Positions 43,191-52,317 of a stretch of DNA of 64,000 nucleotides are shown piece after piece. Origin of the DNA: Gemmatimonadaceae bacterium (lineage in GTDB: Bacteria; Gemmatimonadota; Gemmatimonadetes; Gemmatimonadales; Gemmatimonadaceae). The notes beneath the pieces are model-generated. The model was not told the DNA's origin and ran no database searches. It saw nothing but the letters and a program-made list of their open reading frames with translations. Both the position numbers and the translations under genes were made by a program. Each line of letters opens with the position of its first letter. The stretch's first letter is position 1. The stretch is taken from positions 1-64,000 of the forward strand of contig JADLCY010000001.1 in NCBI GenBank assembly GCA_020846935.1, in the 5' to 3' direction.

Positions 43191-43456
43191 CCCACACCCT
43201 CGTCACGGACCTCGCGCGCAACGCGATGATGGTCACTGCGCTCGTGGCAGCGCCGCTGCTCGCAGTCGCGCTGCTGATCGGACTCCTCGTGAGCGTCTTC
43301 CAGACCGTCACGCAGATCCAGGAGCAGACGCTCTCCTTCGTCCCCAAGTTGATCGGCGTCGGGCTGACGCTGGTGGTGGCGCTGCCATGGATGCTGCAGC
43401 TGCTCGTGGAGTACACCACGCAGCTCCTTCGCTCGCTCCCGGCCCTGGTGCAATGA
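43187..43456 (+). CDS. fliQ: FliQ, export gate subunit
   Basis: An 89-residue protein with two membrane helices (LVAAPLLAVALLIGLLVSVF and FVPKLIGVGLTLVVALPWML) and the invariant QTVTQIQEQTLSFVPKL loop. Four copies wrap around FliP/FliR in the export gate. The ATG overlaps the fliP stop. Confidence 0.96.
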   Translation: MTHTLVTDLARNAMMVTALVAAPLLAVALLIGLLVSVFQTVTQIQEQTLSFVPKLIGVGLTLVVALPWMLQLLVEYTTQLLRSLPALVQ

Positions 43457-44244
43457 ACACGGCTCCGGCCTTCGACGTGTTTGCGCCCGGAGCGCTTCCG
43501 ATGCTCGTGCTCTTTGGCTCGCGCGTGTCCGGCCTCATGCTCGTCGCCCCGGTGTTCGCGGCGCGCACCATTCCGCCAAAGACCCGTGCGGGCATCCTGA
43601 TCGTGCTGGTGGTCCTGATGATGCCGGTGGTGGCGGCCACGTCGGCACCGGTCCAGGCCACGCCCGCGTCGGTGTTGAGTGAGGCGCTCGTTGGCTTCAC
43701 CATCGGACTCGGCGCCGCGCTCCTCGTTGGCGCGGCCGAACTGGCCGGAGAACTGCTCGCGATCCAGATCGGCCTCCAGGGCAGTGCCATCGTCGACCCG
43801 CTGTCGCTGCAGCAGAGCACGGCCCTCGGCCAGTTCATGCAGCTCTTTGCCATTGCCCTGCTGCTCTCGCTCAATGCGCACGTCGTGATGCTCGATGCGC
43901 TGCGGGCGAGCGTCGACCTCATCCCGGTCGGTGGTGCGCACCGGCTGCAGGACGGCCTTGGCGCCATGCTGCAGATGGCCGGCGCGCTCTTCGTCATCGG
44001 GCTCCGCTTCGCCGCGCCGGTGATCGCGGTCGTGCTGATGGTGAACGTCGCGCTCGCAGTGCTGAGCCGCGCCGCGCCGCAGCTCAACATCCTGTCGCTC
44101 GCGTTTCCGATCCAGATCCTCGCCGGCCTCGCCGCGCTGATCGCCCTCATCCCGATCCTTGGTTCGTGGTTCCTCGGATGGGAAACCACCTACGCCGACC
44201 TCATCGGGCGGGCGCTGACGCCGTTCCATGCCGGGGGCCGCTAG
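43453..44244 (+). CDS. fliR: FliR, export gate subunit
   Basis: A 263-residue polytopic membrane protein. FGSRVSGLMLVAPVFAARTIPPKTRAGI and EALVGFTIGLGAALLVGAAELAGELLAIQIGL match FliR closely. One copy completes the helical FliP/Q/R pore. It overlaps fliQ by 4 bases and abuts flhB with no gap. Confidence 0.95.
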   Translation: MNTAPAFDVFAPGALPMLVLFGSRVSGLMLVAPVFAARTIPPKTRAGILIVLVVLMMPVVAATSAPVQATPASVLSEALVGFTIGLGAALLVGAAELAGELLAIQIGLQGSAIVDPLSLQQSTALGQFMQLFAIALLLSLNAHVVMLDALRASVDLIPVGGAHRLQDGLGAMLQMAGALFVIGLRFAAPVIAVVLMVNVALAVLSRAAPQLNILSLAFPIQILAGLAALIALIPILGSWFLGWETTYADLIGRALTPFHAGGR

Positions 44245-45330
44245 ATGGCGCTGAGCGACCAGGAGAAGACCGAGGCACCAACCCAGCGACGGCGGGATGA
44301 GGCAAAGAAGGAAGGCCGCATCCCGCGCAGTCCCGAGCTAACGACATCGTTCGTGCTGCTCGGCAGTGCGTTGCTGCTCAACCTCGCGGCGCCGATGGGG
44401 CACGCGATGGTGGGCATCTTTGGCGACGGGCTGCGTGCCATGGCCGCGCTCCCCAACGGGACCGACTCGGCAATCAACCTGCTGCGCGCCACGGGCGTGC
44501 GTACACTGCTAGTCGTCGGTGGCTGGGGCGCGGCCCTGATGGCCATGGGACTTGCGATCGCCGCTCCGCAGGCACGCGGCGTGTTCTCGCTCAAGCCCCT
44601 CACGCCCGACTTCGCGCGGCTCGACCCGTCAAAGAACGTGAGTCGCGTGGTGGGCACCCAGTCGCTGGCAAACCTCGTGACCTCGCTGGCCAAGCTCGGA
44701 CTCGTGTCTCTGGTGGTGTACAAAGCGCTGGGCGCCTCGTGGCACGACATGATGGCGCTTTCGCAGCAGTCGAGCTTTGGCTTCGTGATGGTGACGAAGA
44801 CCTACGTCGTGAAGCTGCTGATGACGGCTGGGCTGGCCTATCTCGTGCTCGCCGCCGCCGACTACGCGTGGCAGCTCTGGCGCCACGAGCAGCAGCTCAA
44901 GATGAGCCGCGACGAGATCCGCGAGGAGATGAAGCAGTCCGAGGGCGATCCCCTCGTGAAGCAGCGCATGCGGTCGTTCGCCCGGGCGATCGCGCGCCGG
45001 CAGATGATGCGCAACGTGCCGAAAGCGGACGTGGTAGTCACGAACCCGACGCACATCGCCGTGGCCCTGCAGTACGACCCCGACAAGGCGCCGGCCCCGA
45101 TCGTCCTGGCGATGGGCCAGCGGAAGGTGGCGGAGAAGATCAAGAAGATCGCGCGTGAGTCCGGCGTCCCCTGCATCGAGAACAAGCCGATCGCCCGTGC
45201 GCTGCTGGCCGGCGCGCGCGTCGGCCAGCTCATCCCGGCCGACCTCTACATCGCGGTTGCTGAGATCCTCGCCTTCGTGATCCGCCGTCGCCTCGTGCGC
45301 GGCAAGGCGCTCGGGGAGTTGGTCGCATGA
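44245..45330 (+). CDS. flhB: FlhB, export switch protein
   Basis: A 361-residue protein. N-terminus DQEKTEAPTQRRRDEAKKEGRIPRSPEL is typical; four membrane helices reach ~residue 215; the cytoplasmic domain contains the autocleavage motif N267-P268-T269-H270 in VVVTNPTHIAVAL. FlhB switches export from rod/hook to filament substrates on a signal from FliK, here the enlarged FliK at 24.5 kb. Confidence 0.97.
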   Translation: MALSDQEKTEAPTQRRRDEAKKEGRIPRSPELTTSFVLLGSALLLNLAAPMGHAMVGIFGDGLRAMAALPNGTDSAINLLRATGVRTLLVVGGWGAALMAMGLAIAAPQARGVFSLKPLTPDFARLDPSKNVSRVVGTQSLANLVTSLAKLGLVSLVVYKALGASWHDMMALSQQSSFGFVMVTKTYVVKLLMTAGLAYLVLAAADYAWQLWRHEQQLKMSRDEIREEMKQSEGDPLVKQRMRSFARAIARRQMMRNVPKADVVVTNPTHIAVALQYDPDKAPAPIVLAMGQRKVAEKIKKIARESGVPCIENKPIARALLAGARVGQLIPADLYIAVAEILAFVIRRRLVRGKALGELVA

Positions 45331-47417
45331 GCACCGCTGTCCGCCCGCTGCCCGGCGTCGAAGGCGCCGCGCGCCGCAACGCCGAGGTCGGCCTCGCGAT
45401 GGCGGTGGTGTTCGTCATCGCGCTGCTCATCGTCCCGCTTCCGGCGTTCCTGCTCGACCTCTTCCTGGCCACGAGCATCGGCCTCTCGCTCGTCGTGCTG
45501 CTCACGGCGATGCAGACGCAGGACGCACTGGAGTTCTCGTCGTTCCCCGCCCTGTTGCTCCTGCTCACGCTCTTCCGGCTCGCGCTCAACGTGGCGAGCA
45601 CGAGACTCATCCTCGGGCAGGGCCACGCCGGCGAAGTGATCCAGGCCTTCGGGCAGTTCGTCATCGGCGGCAACTACGCCGTGGGCCTCGTGCTGTTCCT
45701 GATCCTGATCGGCATCAACTTCATCGTGATCACCAAGGGCGCGGGGCGCGTGGCCGAAGTGGCGGCGCGCTTCACGCTCGACGCGATGCCGGGCAAGCAG
45801 ATGGCGATCGACGCGGACCTGTCGGCCGGCATCATCGACGACGCCGAGGCACGCCGCCGCCGCGAGGAGGTCGCTCGTCAGGCCGACTTCTACGGCGCCA
45901 TGGACGGCGCGTCCAAGTTCGTGAAGGGCGACGCGATCGCCGCGCTGCTCATTACCGGCATCAACATCGTCGGCGGCATCTTCATCGCCGTCGTCCAGAA
46001 GAACCTCGGCCTCGCCGACGCGGCCACGAAGTACACCATCCTCACGGTCGGCGAGGGGCTCGTCGCGCAGATCCCTGCGCTGATCGTCTCGACGGCCGCT
46101 GGTATCGTGGTGACGCGCGCGTCGGGCCAGACGCAGATGGGCACGCAGCTCGCCGGTCAGCTCGCGGCCAACCCCCGGGCGCTCTGGATCGCGGCGGCGG
46201 TCGTGGGGTCGTTCGGCCTCGTCCCCGGGCTTCCCAAGCTGCCGTTCCTCACGCTGGGCGCGCTCATGGCCTTCGTCGCGCGCGGCGCCTCGGCGGCCGA
46301 GGTCCGACGCAACGAGGCCAGGGCGATCGCGCAGCTGCCACCGCCGCCGGAAGCCGCGGCGCCGGATCCCGTGCGTGACCTGCTGCAGCTCGATCCCATT
46401 GAACTCGAAGTGGGCTACGCCCTCATCCCGCTCATCGACGAGCGCCAGGGCGGTGACCTGCTCGAACGCATTCAGCTGCTGCGCAAGCAGGCCGCGCTCG
46501 AGGTGGGCATCCTCATCCCGCCCATCCGCGTCCGCGACGACATCCGCCTGCCGGCCAACGAATACGTCATCAAGCTGCGCGGCGCCGAGATCGCGCGCGC
46601 CGAGGTGATGCCACGCTTTCAGCTCGCCCTCGATACGGGGGGTGTTTCGTATTCCATCGAGGGCATCGAGACGATCGACCCGGCCTTTGGCCTGACGGCT
46701 CGCTGGATTGCCGCCGCGCGCCGCGTCGAGGCGGAGTCGTACGGATATGTGGTCGTGGAGCCCACAACCGTGATCGCCACGCACTTGATGGAGTCGCTCA
46801 AGGCCAACGCAGCCGAGCTGCTCGGGCGGCAGGACGTGCAGCAAATGGTGGAGACGCTCAAGCAGACCCATCCCGCGCTCGTCGACGACCTCATTCCCGC
46901 ACGGATCTCGCTCGGCCTGTTACACCGCGTGCTGCAGCGCCTGTTGAGGGAACGGCTCCCGATCCGCGACCTCGTCACCGTGCTCGAAGCCATGGGTGAC
47001 GGCATCGAACACTCCAAGGACGCCGAAGTGCTCACCGAACACGTGCGCCGCGCGATGGCCAATGCGATCGCCCGCATGTTTGCCGACGAGACCGGCGCGG
47101 TGCGCGGCATCTCGCTCGGTCCCCGGATGGAGGGCGCGCTCATGCAGCTCTTCTCGCCACGGACTGCGCAGCCCGGAGCCACACCGCTCACGCCGGACTC
47201 GCTGGCCGCCTTGCTGCGCGAACTCAACCTGCTGGCGACCACCTACGCGATGGAGGGTCGCATGCCTCCGCTCATCGTCCCGCCGTCTCTCCGCGTTGGC
47301 ATCCGCCGCTTGGTGGAGCCCGTGCTGGGCGCCCTGCCCGTGATCTCGCTCGCCGAATTGCCGCCGGCCGTGAAGCTCAACTCCGTAGCCACCTGGGAGC
47401 TGCCGTATGCTGCTTGA
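45327..47417 (+). CDS. flhA: FlhA, export gate nonamer
   Basis: A 696-residue protein: eight predicted membrane helices in residues 20-330, with the conserved cytoplasmic loop MPGKQMAIDADLSAGIIDDAEARRRR, and a C-terminal docking domain (~360-690). FlhA forms the nonameric ring that binds chaperone-substrate complexes and couples proton flow to export. Overlaps flhB by 4 bases and flhF by 11. Confidence 0.97.
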   Translation: MSTAVRPLPGVEGAARRNAEVGLAMAVVFVIALLIVPLPAFLLDLFLATSIGLSLVVLLTAMQTQDALEFSSFPALLLLLTLFRLALNVASTRLILGQGHAGEVIQAFGQFVIGGNYAVGLVLFLILIGINFIVITKGAGRVAEVAARFTLDAMPGKQMAIDADLSAGIIDDAEARRRREEVARQADFYGAMDGASKFVKGDAIAALLITGINIVGGIFIAVVQKNLGLADAATKYTILTVGEGLVAQIPALIVSTAAGIVVTRASGQTQMGTQLAGQLAANPRALWIAAAVVGSFGLVPGLPKLPFLTLGALMAFVARGASAAEVRRNEARAIAQLPPPPEAAAPDPVRDLLQLDPIELEVGYALIPLIDERQGGDLLERIQLLRKQAALEVGILIPPIRVRDDIRLPANEYVIKLRGAEIARAEVMPRFQLALDTGGVSYSIEGIETIDPAFGLTARWIAAARRVEAESYGYVVVEPTTVIATHLMESLKANAAELLGRQDVQQMVETLKQTHPALVDDLIPARISLGLLHRVLQRLLRERLPIRDLVTVLEAMGDGIEHSKDAEVLTEHVRRAMANAIARMFADETGAVRGISLGPRMEGALMQLFSPRTAQPGATPLTPDSLAALLRELNLLATTYAMEGRMPPLIVPPSLRVGIRRLVEPVLGALPVISLAELPPAVKLNSVATWELPYAA

Positions 47418-48243
47418 CACCTTCACCGGAAGCGACCTTCGCATCGTCTTCGACGAGGCGCGTCGCGCGCTTGGCGAAGACGTGCTGGTGCTGCGCACCG
47501 CGATCAATCGCGAAGGCCGCCGCACGCGCGTCGAACTGGTCGCCGCATCGGCCGCCGCGATCCAGGACCTGCGACAGCGCCTCGACCCTCCCCCGCCGAT
47601 CTTTCCGCGCGAAAAGGGCGGGCGTGGCACGAGTGGCCCGTTCGTCCTTGCCCTCGTCGGGCCCACCGGCGCCGGTAAGACCACCACGGCGGCCAAGCTC
47701 GCGCTGCACCCCCGCGCGTTTGGCGCGCGAAGGGTCGGTCTGCTCACGCTCGACACGTTCCGCGTCGGCGCCATCGAGCAGATCGCCCAGTACGCCGAGG
47801 TGACCAGCCTTCCGCTCGAGGTCGTGTACGACGTGCGCGAGATGCCCGGCGCGCTCAAGCGCCTCGATGCGTGCGACGTCGTGATCATCGACACGCCGGG
47901 GCGGAGCCCGCGCGCGAAGGACGCCAACGTGCAGTGGCAATCCATGCTGCGCGCGGCCGCGCCCGACGAGGTGCACCTCGTCGTGCCGGCTTCGCTGCGC
48001 AGCGACATGATCCCGACGCTCATGACGGCGATGGCCGCGTGCCGGCCAACGCACGCGTGCCTCACCAAGTTCGACGAGCTGTACGACGACAAGGCGATCG
48101 CCGACGTGGCGACCCGGCTCGAACTGCCGATCCGCTGGGTGACGAGCGGCCAGACGGTCCCCGACGACCTGCACGCAGCGAAGGGCGCGATCCTGAGCGC
48201 GCTCGGTCTGCCCATGACCACCCGCCGAGGTGCCGCGGCATGA
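47407..48243 (+). CDS. flhF: FlhF, SRP-type GTPase for flagellar placement
   Basis: A 278-residue GTPase with a short basic N-domain and an SRP54-like NG domain: P-loop GPTGAGKTTTAAKLA, LLTLDTFRVGAIEQIAQYAE, VVIIDTPGRSP and THACLTKFDELYD. Shorter than the 360-450 of many FlhF proteins, mainly in the linker. It recruits the first flagellar components to the pole or other assembly site and works with FlhG, the next gene. Confidence 0.94.
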   Translation: MLLDTFTGSDLRIVFDEARRALGEDVLVLRTAINREGRRTRVELVAASAAAIQDLRQRLDPPPPIFPREKGGRGTSGPFVLALVGPTGAGKTTTAAKLALHPRAFGARRVGLLTLDTFRVGAIEQIAQYAEVTSLPLEVVYDVREMPGALKRLDACDVVIIDTPGRSPRAKDANVQWQSMLRAAAPDEVHLVVPASLRSDMIPTLMTAMAACRPTHACLTKFDELYDDKAIADVATRLELPIRWVTSGQTVPDDLHAAKGAILSALGLPMTTRRGAAA

Positions 48244-49061
48244 GGACGCCCGCCGACGCTCGCCCGCTTCCGTCGCCCGCCGGTCGCCATGCGGCCGCGG
48301 GGCCACCGGTCGTGGCGATCGGCGCCGGCAAAGGCGGCGTAGGTACATCGACCGTGGCGGCCCTCTTTGCGGCCACCGTGGCCGCTGATGGCACCCGGGT
48401 GCTCCTCATCGATGCGTCGCAGCACTTTGGCGGGCTCGCCGCGATGCTCGGCATCGAACCGCAGGTGACGCTTGCCGACGTGCGCGGAGGCCGTCGCGGT
48501 ATTCACGAACTCGCGATCGCGGTGTCGCCAATGCTGTCGCTCGTCTGCGCCGGCCAGGTCCCGGAAGGCGTCACCGTCACCGAGCACCAGCTGCTTCTGC
48601 GGCGCCTCGTCGATCTCTACCAGTCGTTCGGCCTCGTCGTGATCGACGCCGGAGCCAGCGCGGCATCGCTGCGCAACGCCATCCGCTGCGGGGCCACGCG
48701 CGTCCTCGCGGTGACGGCGCACGATCGCATCGCCCTCATCGCCACGTACGCGCTGGTCAAGCTGCTGCACGAACAGGCGCCTGACGTGCGTGTCGACGTC
48801 CTGGCCAACCGCGTCGACGCGAACGCGGCCGACCGTCTGCACGAGTACCTCAATGGCGCGTCGGTGCGCTTTCTCTCCCGCACGGTCCCGTTTGCCGGTC
48901 TGATCCCCGACGATCCGGGATTCGAGAAGGTGATCGCCGCGGGGCTCGGCACCGATGAAGCGGCGAGCGGATCACCCGCCGCCCTGGCCGTGCGCGACAT
49001 CGGCGCCCGGCTCCTCGCCGACGCCGCCGCTCCACCGTTCCTCCGCCTCGTGAAAGGATGA
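48240..49061 (+). CDS. flhG: FlhG/FleN, MinD-like ATPase for flagellar number
   Basis: A 273-residue MinD-type ATPase. Deviant Walker A GAGKGGVGTST, LLIDASQHFGGLAAMLG (usually DADLQLGN in FlhG), and VVIDAGASAASLRNAIRCGATRVLAV as Walker B. The final part may contain an amphipathic membrane-binding helix. It limits flagellar number by stimulating FlhF GTP hydrolysis. No DQAxxLR motif is seen at the N-terminus. Overlaps flhF by 4 bases and fliA by 4. Confidence 0.9.
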   Translation: MRTPADARPLPSPAGRHAAAGPPVVAIGAGKGGVGTSTVAALFAATVAADGTRVLLIDASQHFGGLAAMLGIEPQVTLADVRGGRRGIHELAIAVSPMLSLVCAGQVPEGVTVTEHQLLLRRLVDLYQSFGLVVIDAGASAASLRNAIRCGATRVLAVTAHDRIALIATYALVKLLHEQAPDVRVDVLANRVDANAADRLHEYLNGASVRFLSRTVPFAGLIPDDPGFEKVIAAGLGTDEAASGSPAALAVRDIGARLLADAAAPPFLRLVKG

Positions 49062-49822
49062 CACCCATGGCGACCGACCATCTGTGGCGAGCCTTCGCCG
49101 ACGGCGATGTGCAGGCCAGGGACCTCCTGCTGCAGGAGAACCTGAGCCTCGTGCATCATGTGGCCCGCCAGCTGTCGCGAGCCCTCGCGGCACCGGCGGA
49201 CTTCGACGAACTCGTCTCGTGCGGCACGATCGGGCTCATGAACGCGCTGCAGGCATTCGATGCGACGCGTGGCCTCGCGTTCAGCACGTTCGCCGTGCCG
49301 CGCATTCGCGGCGCGATCCTCGACGAGTTGCGCCGACAGGATCACGTCCCGCGCTCCATCCGCCGCAAGACGCGGGAGATCGCGCAGGCGCGCGAAACGC
49401 TCACGCGCATATTCGCTCGCCCCACCACCGACCACGAACTCGCCGAACACCTCGGCGTCGACCTGCCGACCCTCTGGCGATGGCAGGCCGAAACCGAGAG
49501 TGCGGTCCACGTGTCGATCGACCACTCGGGCACCGACCAGGAGGCGTCCGGTGGGGTGCCGCCGGACCTCATCGCCGCCGAGCCGGAGTCGACTGTCGAA
49601 GACGAGATTTCGCGCGAACAGGAGCGCGAGATCCTCAAGGCCGCACTGCTGAAGCTCAAGGAGCAGGAGCGCATCGTACTCACGCTCTACTACTTCGAGG
49701 AGCTCAGGCTCCACGAGATCGCCGAGGTCCTGGACCTCACGGAATCGCGCGTCTCCCAGATCCGCACCAAGGCGCTGGGGAAGCTTCGCACCGAGCTCGC
49801 CCACTTTCGCACTCCCGCCTGA
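49058..49822 (+). CDS. fliA: FliA, flagellar sigma-28
   Basis: A 254-residue sigma factor: region 2 with ENLSLVHHVARQL, DELVSCGTIGLMNALQAFD and FSTFAVPRIRGAILDELRRQD (the FliA minus-10 region), region 3 with IRRKTREIAQARETL, and region 4 ending HEIAEVLDLTESRVSQIRTKALGKLR. It would transcribe flagellin, flgM and flgL from CGATAC-type promoters and be restrained by FlgM. The first ATG has a good AAAGG Shine-Dalgarno; an in-frame ATG 9 bases later is an alternative. Confidence 0.94.
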   Translation: MTPMATDHLWRAFADGDVQARDLLLQENLSLVHHVARQLSRALAAPADFDELVSCGTIGLMNALQAFDATRGLAFSTFAVPRIRGAILDELRRQDHVPRSIRRKTREIAQARETLTRIFARPTTDHELAEHLGVDLPTLWRWQAETESAVHVSIDHSGTDQEASGGVPPDLIAAEPESTVEDEISREQEREILKAALLKLKEQERIVLTLYYFEELRLHEIAEVLDLTESRVSQIRTKALGKLRTELAHFRTPA

Positions 49823-49824
49823 CG

Positions 49825-50187
49825 ATGCCTACCCTCATCCGAATCTTCGAACTCGTGACAGCCGATGCGCTCAGCATGGCTGCCGCCGGTGCCCTCGCGC
49901 TCGGCGTCATTGGCCTGTTGCTGGTGGTGTCGTGGCCATCGAGCGATGCGCCCTCGCGCGCAGGGATCTCCGCGACCCGATCCATGACGGCGCGCTCGCT
50001 CGCCGCCGCAGGCACGCCTGCACTCGAGATTGCGCGCCGCACCGGACTGTCGCGGGACGCCCTGGCCCTGGTGCTTGGGGGCAAGGTGGCCCGGCAGAAC
50101 TCGCCGCAACCGGCACGCTTTTCCCTCTTCAGGCGATTCAAGCGCGCGCCTGGTCACGCGCTCGGAGGTCGTCAAGTCGCTGCCTGA
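49825..50187 (+). CDS. hypothetical membrane protein with HTH-like segment
   Basis: A 120-residue protein, not recognised. One membrane helix near the N-terminus (SMAAAGALALGVIGLLLVVSW), a linker, then a possible helix-turn-helix (ARSLAAAGTPALEIARRTGLSRDALALVL) and a basic tail. Its position directly after fliA recalls small membrane proteins at the end of flhF-flhG-fliA operons in other phyla. It ends 30 bases before a strong terminator. Confidence 0.65.
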   Translation: MPTLIRIFELVTADALSMAAAGALALGVIGLLLVVSWPSSDAPSRAGISATRSMTARSLAAAGTPALEIARRTGLSRDALALVLGGKVARQNSPQPARFSLFRRFKRAPGHALGGRQVAA

Positions 50188-50217
50188 CAACGACTTGCCA
50201 CAGTGAAGCGGGCGCGA

Positions 50218-50241
50218 GGGCAACCGGCACACCGGTTGCCC
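50218..50241 (+). terminator. intrinsic terminator of the fliL-fliA operon
   Basis: GGGCAACCGG (50218-50227) and CCGGTTGCCC (50232-50241) make a perfect 10-bp stem with a CACA loop, followed by TTTGTGTTTGT. A sigma-54-like element overlaps its 3-prime half. Confidence 0.8.
50225..50239 (+). promoter_or_regulatory. candidate sigma-54-type promoter of the flgF operon
   Basis: CGGCACACCGGTTGC matches YGGCACG-N4-TTGC with correct GG/GC spacing. The predicted start is near 50251, 30 bases before flgF. It lies inside the terminator hairpin, so part of the match may be due to the palindrome. Confidence 0.5.
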
Positions 50242-50280
50242 TTTGTGTTTGTAGCACGTTCCCGTCGCCAGGAGCCGCCG

Positions 50281-50973
50281 ATGAAAACAGATGGCATTGC
50301 CAGCGCTGCTGCAGCGCTCCGCTACTGGGAGCGGCGGCAGGAGATCGCGGCCAACAACCTGGCCAACGTGAACACGACCGGCTTCAAGGCCGAACTTGGC
50401 TACGCTCGGCTCACCGGAGACACTCCCGCGATGGCGGCGTCTACCGACTGGCGGGAAGGGCCGCTCACGCCGACCGGCAATCCGCTCGACCTCGCGCTCC
50501 GCGGCCATCAGTTCTTCGTGGTCACGACACCGTCAGGCGAGCGGTTCACCCGCGGCGGAGCGTCGACGATCGACCCGCAGGGCTACCTCGCCGATGCCGA
50601 CGGCAGCCGCCTGGCCGGAGAAAAGGGCCCGATCCGCGTTGGCGGGAGCGACGTCTCGATCGACCGCACGGGCCGCGTGGCCGTCGATGGCGTGTGGATC
50701 GACCGTTTGCGCATCGAGACCGTCGCCCCAAACACGACGCTGCAGCACGAGGCAGGCACGCGCTGGATCCCCGACGCCACACGCACCGCGGTCGCCCTCG
50801 ACGCACGTGACGTGCGTCAGGGACACCTCGAAGGCAGCAACGTGAACTCCATCGACTCCATGGTCGACATGATCACCATCCAGCGGAACTTTGCGTTCGC
50901 GCAGAAGGCCCTGTCGACCCTCGATGACATCCGCGCCACCATCTCCAACCAGCTTGGCAAGCCGACGGGATGA
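50281..50973 (+). CDS. flgF: FlgF, proximal part of distal rod
   Basis: A 230-residue axial protein: RRQEIAANNLANVNTTGFKAELGYA near the N-terminus, the FlgG-like middle (PLDLALRGHQFFVVTTPSGERFTRGG), and C-terminal VNSIDSMVDMITIQRNFAFAQKAL. Shorter than FlgG and lacking part of the middle, as expected for FlgF. The ATG with AGGAG 7 bases before it was preferred over an upstream start that lies inside the terminator. Confidence 0.9.
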   Translation: MKTDGIASAAAALRYWERRQEIAANNLANVNTTGFKAELGYARLTGDTPAMAASTDWREGPLTPTGNPLDLALRGHQFFVVTTPSGERFTRGGASTIDPQGYLADADGSRLAGEKGPIRVGGSDVSIDRTGRVAVDGVWIDRLRIETVAPNTTLQHEAGTRWIPDATRTAVALDARDVRQGHLEGSNVNSIDSMVDMITIQRNFAFAQKALSTLDDIRATISNQLGKPTG

Positions 50974-51059
50974 ATGACCAGCGCGGCTGACCGCGTGCGC
51001 GCGTGAAACGCGCCCGCTGCACCCGCTGACTCGCTCGTCCCTCCTCACACCCGCTCCGT

Positions 51060-51851
51060 ATGAACCCCGCGCTCCGTACCGCCGCCACCGGCATGATGGC
51101 CCAGCAGCTCCGCACCGAGGTGATCTCCAACAACCTCGCCAACGTCAACACGACGGGGTTCAAGCGGAGCCGCGCGCACTTCGAGGACCTGCTGTATCAG
51201 ACGGTGCAGAATCCGTCGGTCATCGGCACGCCGGACAGCAACACCAACCCGGCCATCCAGGTCGGCCGAGGCACACACCTCTCCTCGGTGCAGCGATTGC
51301 ACGCGCAGGGTGCCGTGGAGCAGACGAGTTCTCCGCTCGACATCGCGATCGACGGCGACGGATTCTTCCAGGTGCAGATGGCCAATGGCCAGGTGGGCTA
51401 CACGCGCGACGGCAGCTTCAGCATCTCCGACACCGGCACGCTGGTGACCTCGGGAGGGCTGGTCGTGGTACCGGGCATCAAGTTCCCCACCGACGGCTCG
51501 AACATTTCGATCTCCCCCACCGGCGTGGTCTCGGTGCAGGTCGGCAACGATACGAGCAAGGTGCAGGAACTCGGCCGGATCGAGATCGCACGTTTCATGA
51601 ATCCGGCCGGCCTCTCATCCGCCGGGCAGAACCTCTACACCGAGACCCCGGCGTCAGGGGCCGCGATCAGCGGCTTTCCGCAGGACGAGGGGATGGGTCG
51701 GCTCCTCCAGGGCCATCTCGAGAGCAGCAACGTGGAGATCGTGCAGGAGATGGTCGACATGATCACGTCCATGCGCGCCTACGAGATCAACTCCAAGGCG
51801 ATCAAGAACGCCGAGGAGATGATGCAGGTCGCCAACAACATGGTGCGTTAG
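51060..51851 (+). CDS. flgG: FlgG, distal rod protein
   Basis: A 263-residue axial protein, close to the family's usual length. MNPALRTAATGMMAQQLRTEVISNNLANVNTTGFK-type N-terminus, SPLDIAIDGDGFFQVQMANG, and C-terminal EGRLLQGHLESSNVEIVQEMV-like end with MRAYEINSKAIKNAEEMMQ. It forms the distal rod that crosses the P and L rings. The stop codon TAG lies inside a CGTTAGGC oligomer. Confidence 0.96.
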   Translation: MNPALRTAATGMMAQQLRTEVISNNLANVNTTGFKRSRAHFEDLLYQTVQNPSVIGTPDSNTNPAIQVGRGTHLSSVQRLHAQGAVEQTSSPLDIAIDGDGFFQVQMANGQVGYTRDGSFSISDTGTLVTSGGLVVVPGIKFPTDGSNISISPTGVVSVQVGNDTSKVQELGRIEIARFMNPAGLSSAGQNLYTETPASGAAISGFPQDEGMGRLLQGHLESSNVEIVQEMVDMITSMRAYEINSKAIKNAEEMMQVANNMVR

Positions 51852-51855
51852 GCAG

Positions 51856-52317
51856 ATGCCGGCGCCGCGCGTGCTCGTCGCCTTCGCCCTCGCGGCGGTC
51901 CCGATGATGGGGTCGCACGCGCAGGGCGCCGCGCCCAGCGAGCAGGTCGTTGCCGTGGCCACGCGCCGCCTGGCCCGCGGCACGGTTCTCACCACCGCGG
52001 ACTTCACGATCACGCGCGCGATGGTTCGTGGCGTCGACTCGCTGGCGCGCGCCGGCTGGGTCACGCGCCGAGTCATCGAGGCCGGCGAAGTGCTCCGACG
52101 CCCTGCCGTGGCTCCGCGCCCCATGGTGGTCGCCGGTCAGCCCGTGCTCTTCGTGATGGAAGAACCAGGCCTCCGCCTCACGCTGGATGGACGCGCCGTG
52201 GGCGCCGGGGAACTCGGCGATCAGGTCGCCGTCCGCCTGGGCGCCAACCGCACGGTCGAAGGTACGGTCACCGGAGCCGGCGAAGTGACGCGCTCCGTTC
52301 CCCCGAGGATCCAATGA
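51856..52317 (+). CDS. flgA: FlgA, P-ring assembly chaperone
   Basis: A 153-residue exported protein with a signal peptide (VLVAFALAAVPMMGSHAQG) and a SAF-type domain: ATRRLARGTVLTTADFTITR, VTRRVIEAGEVLRRPAVAP and QVAVRLGANRTVEGTVTGAGEV. It helps FlgI form the P ring in the periplasm. Shorter than the E. coli form (219), as it lacks the extra N-terminal domain. Overlaps flgH by 4 bases. Confidence 0.88.
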   Translation: MPAPRVLVAFALAAVPMMGSHAQGAAPSEQVVAVATRRLARGTVLTTADFTITRAMVRGVDSLARAGWVTRRVIEAGEVLRRPAVAPRPMVVAGQPVLFVMEEPGLRLTLDGRAVGAGELGDQVAVRLGANRTVEGTVTGAGEVTRSVPPRIQ

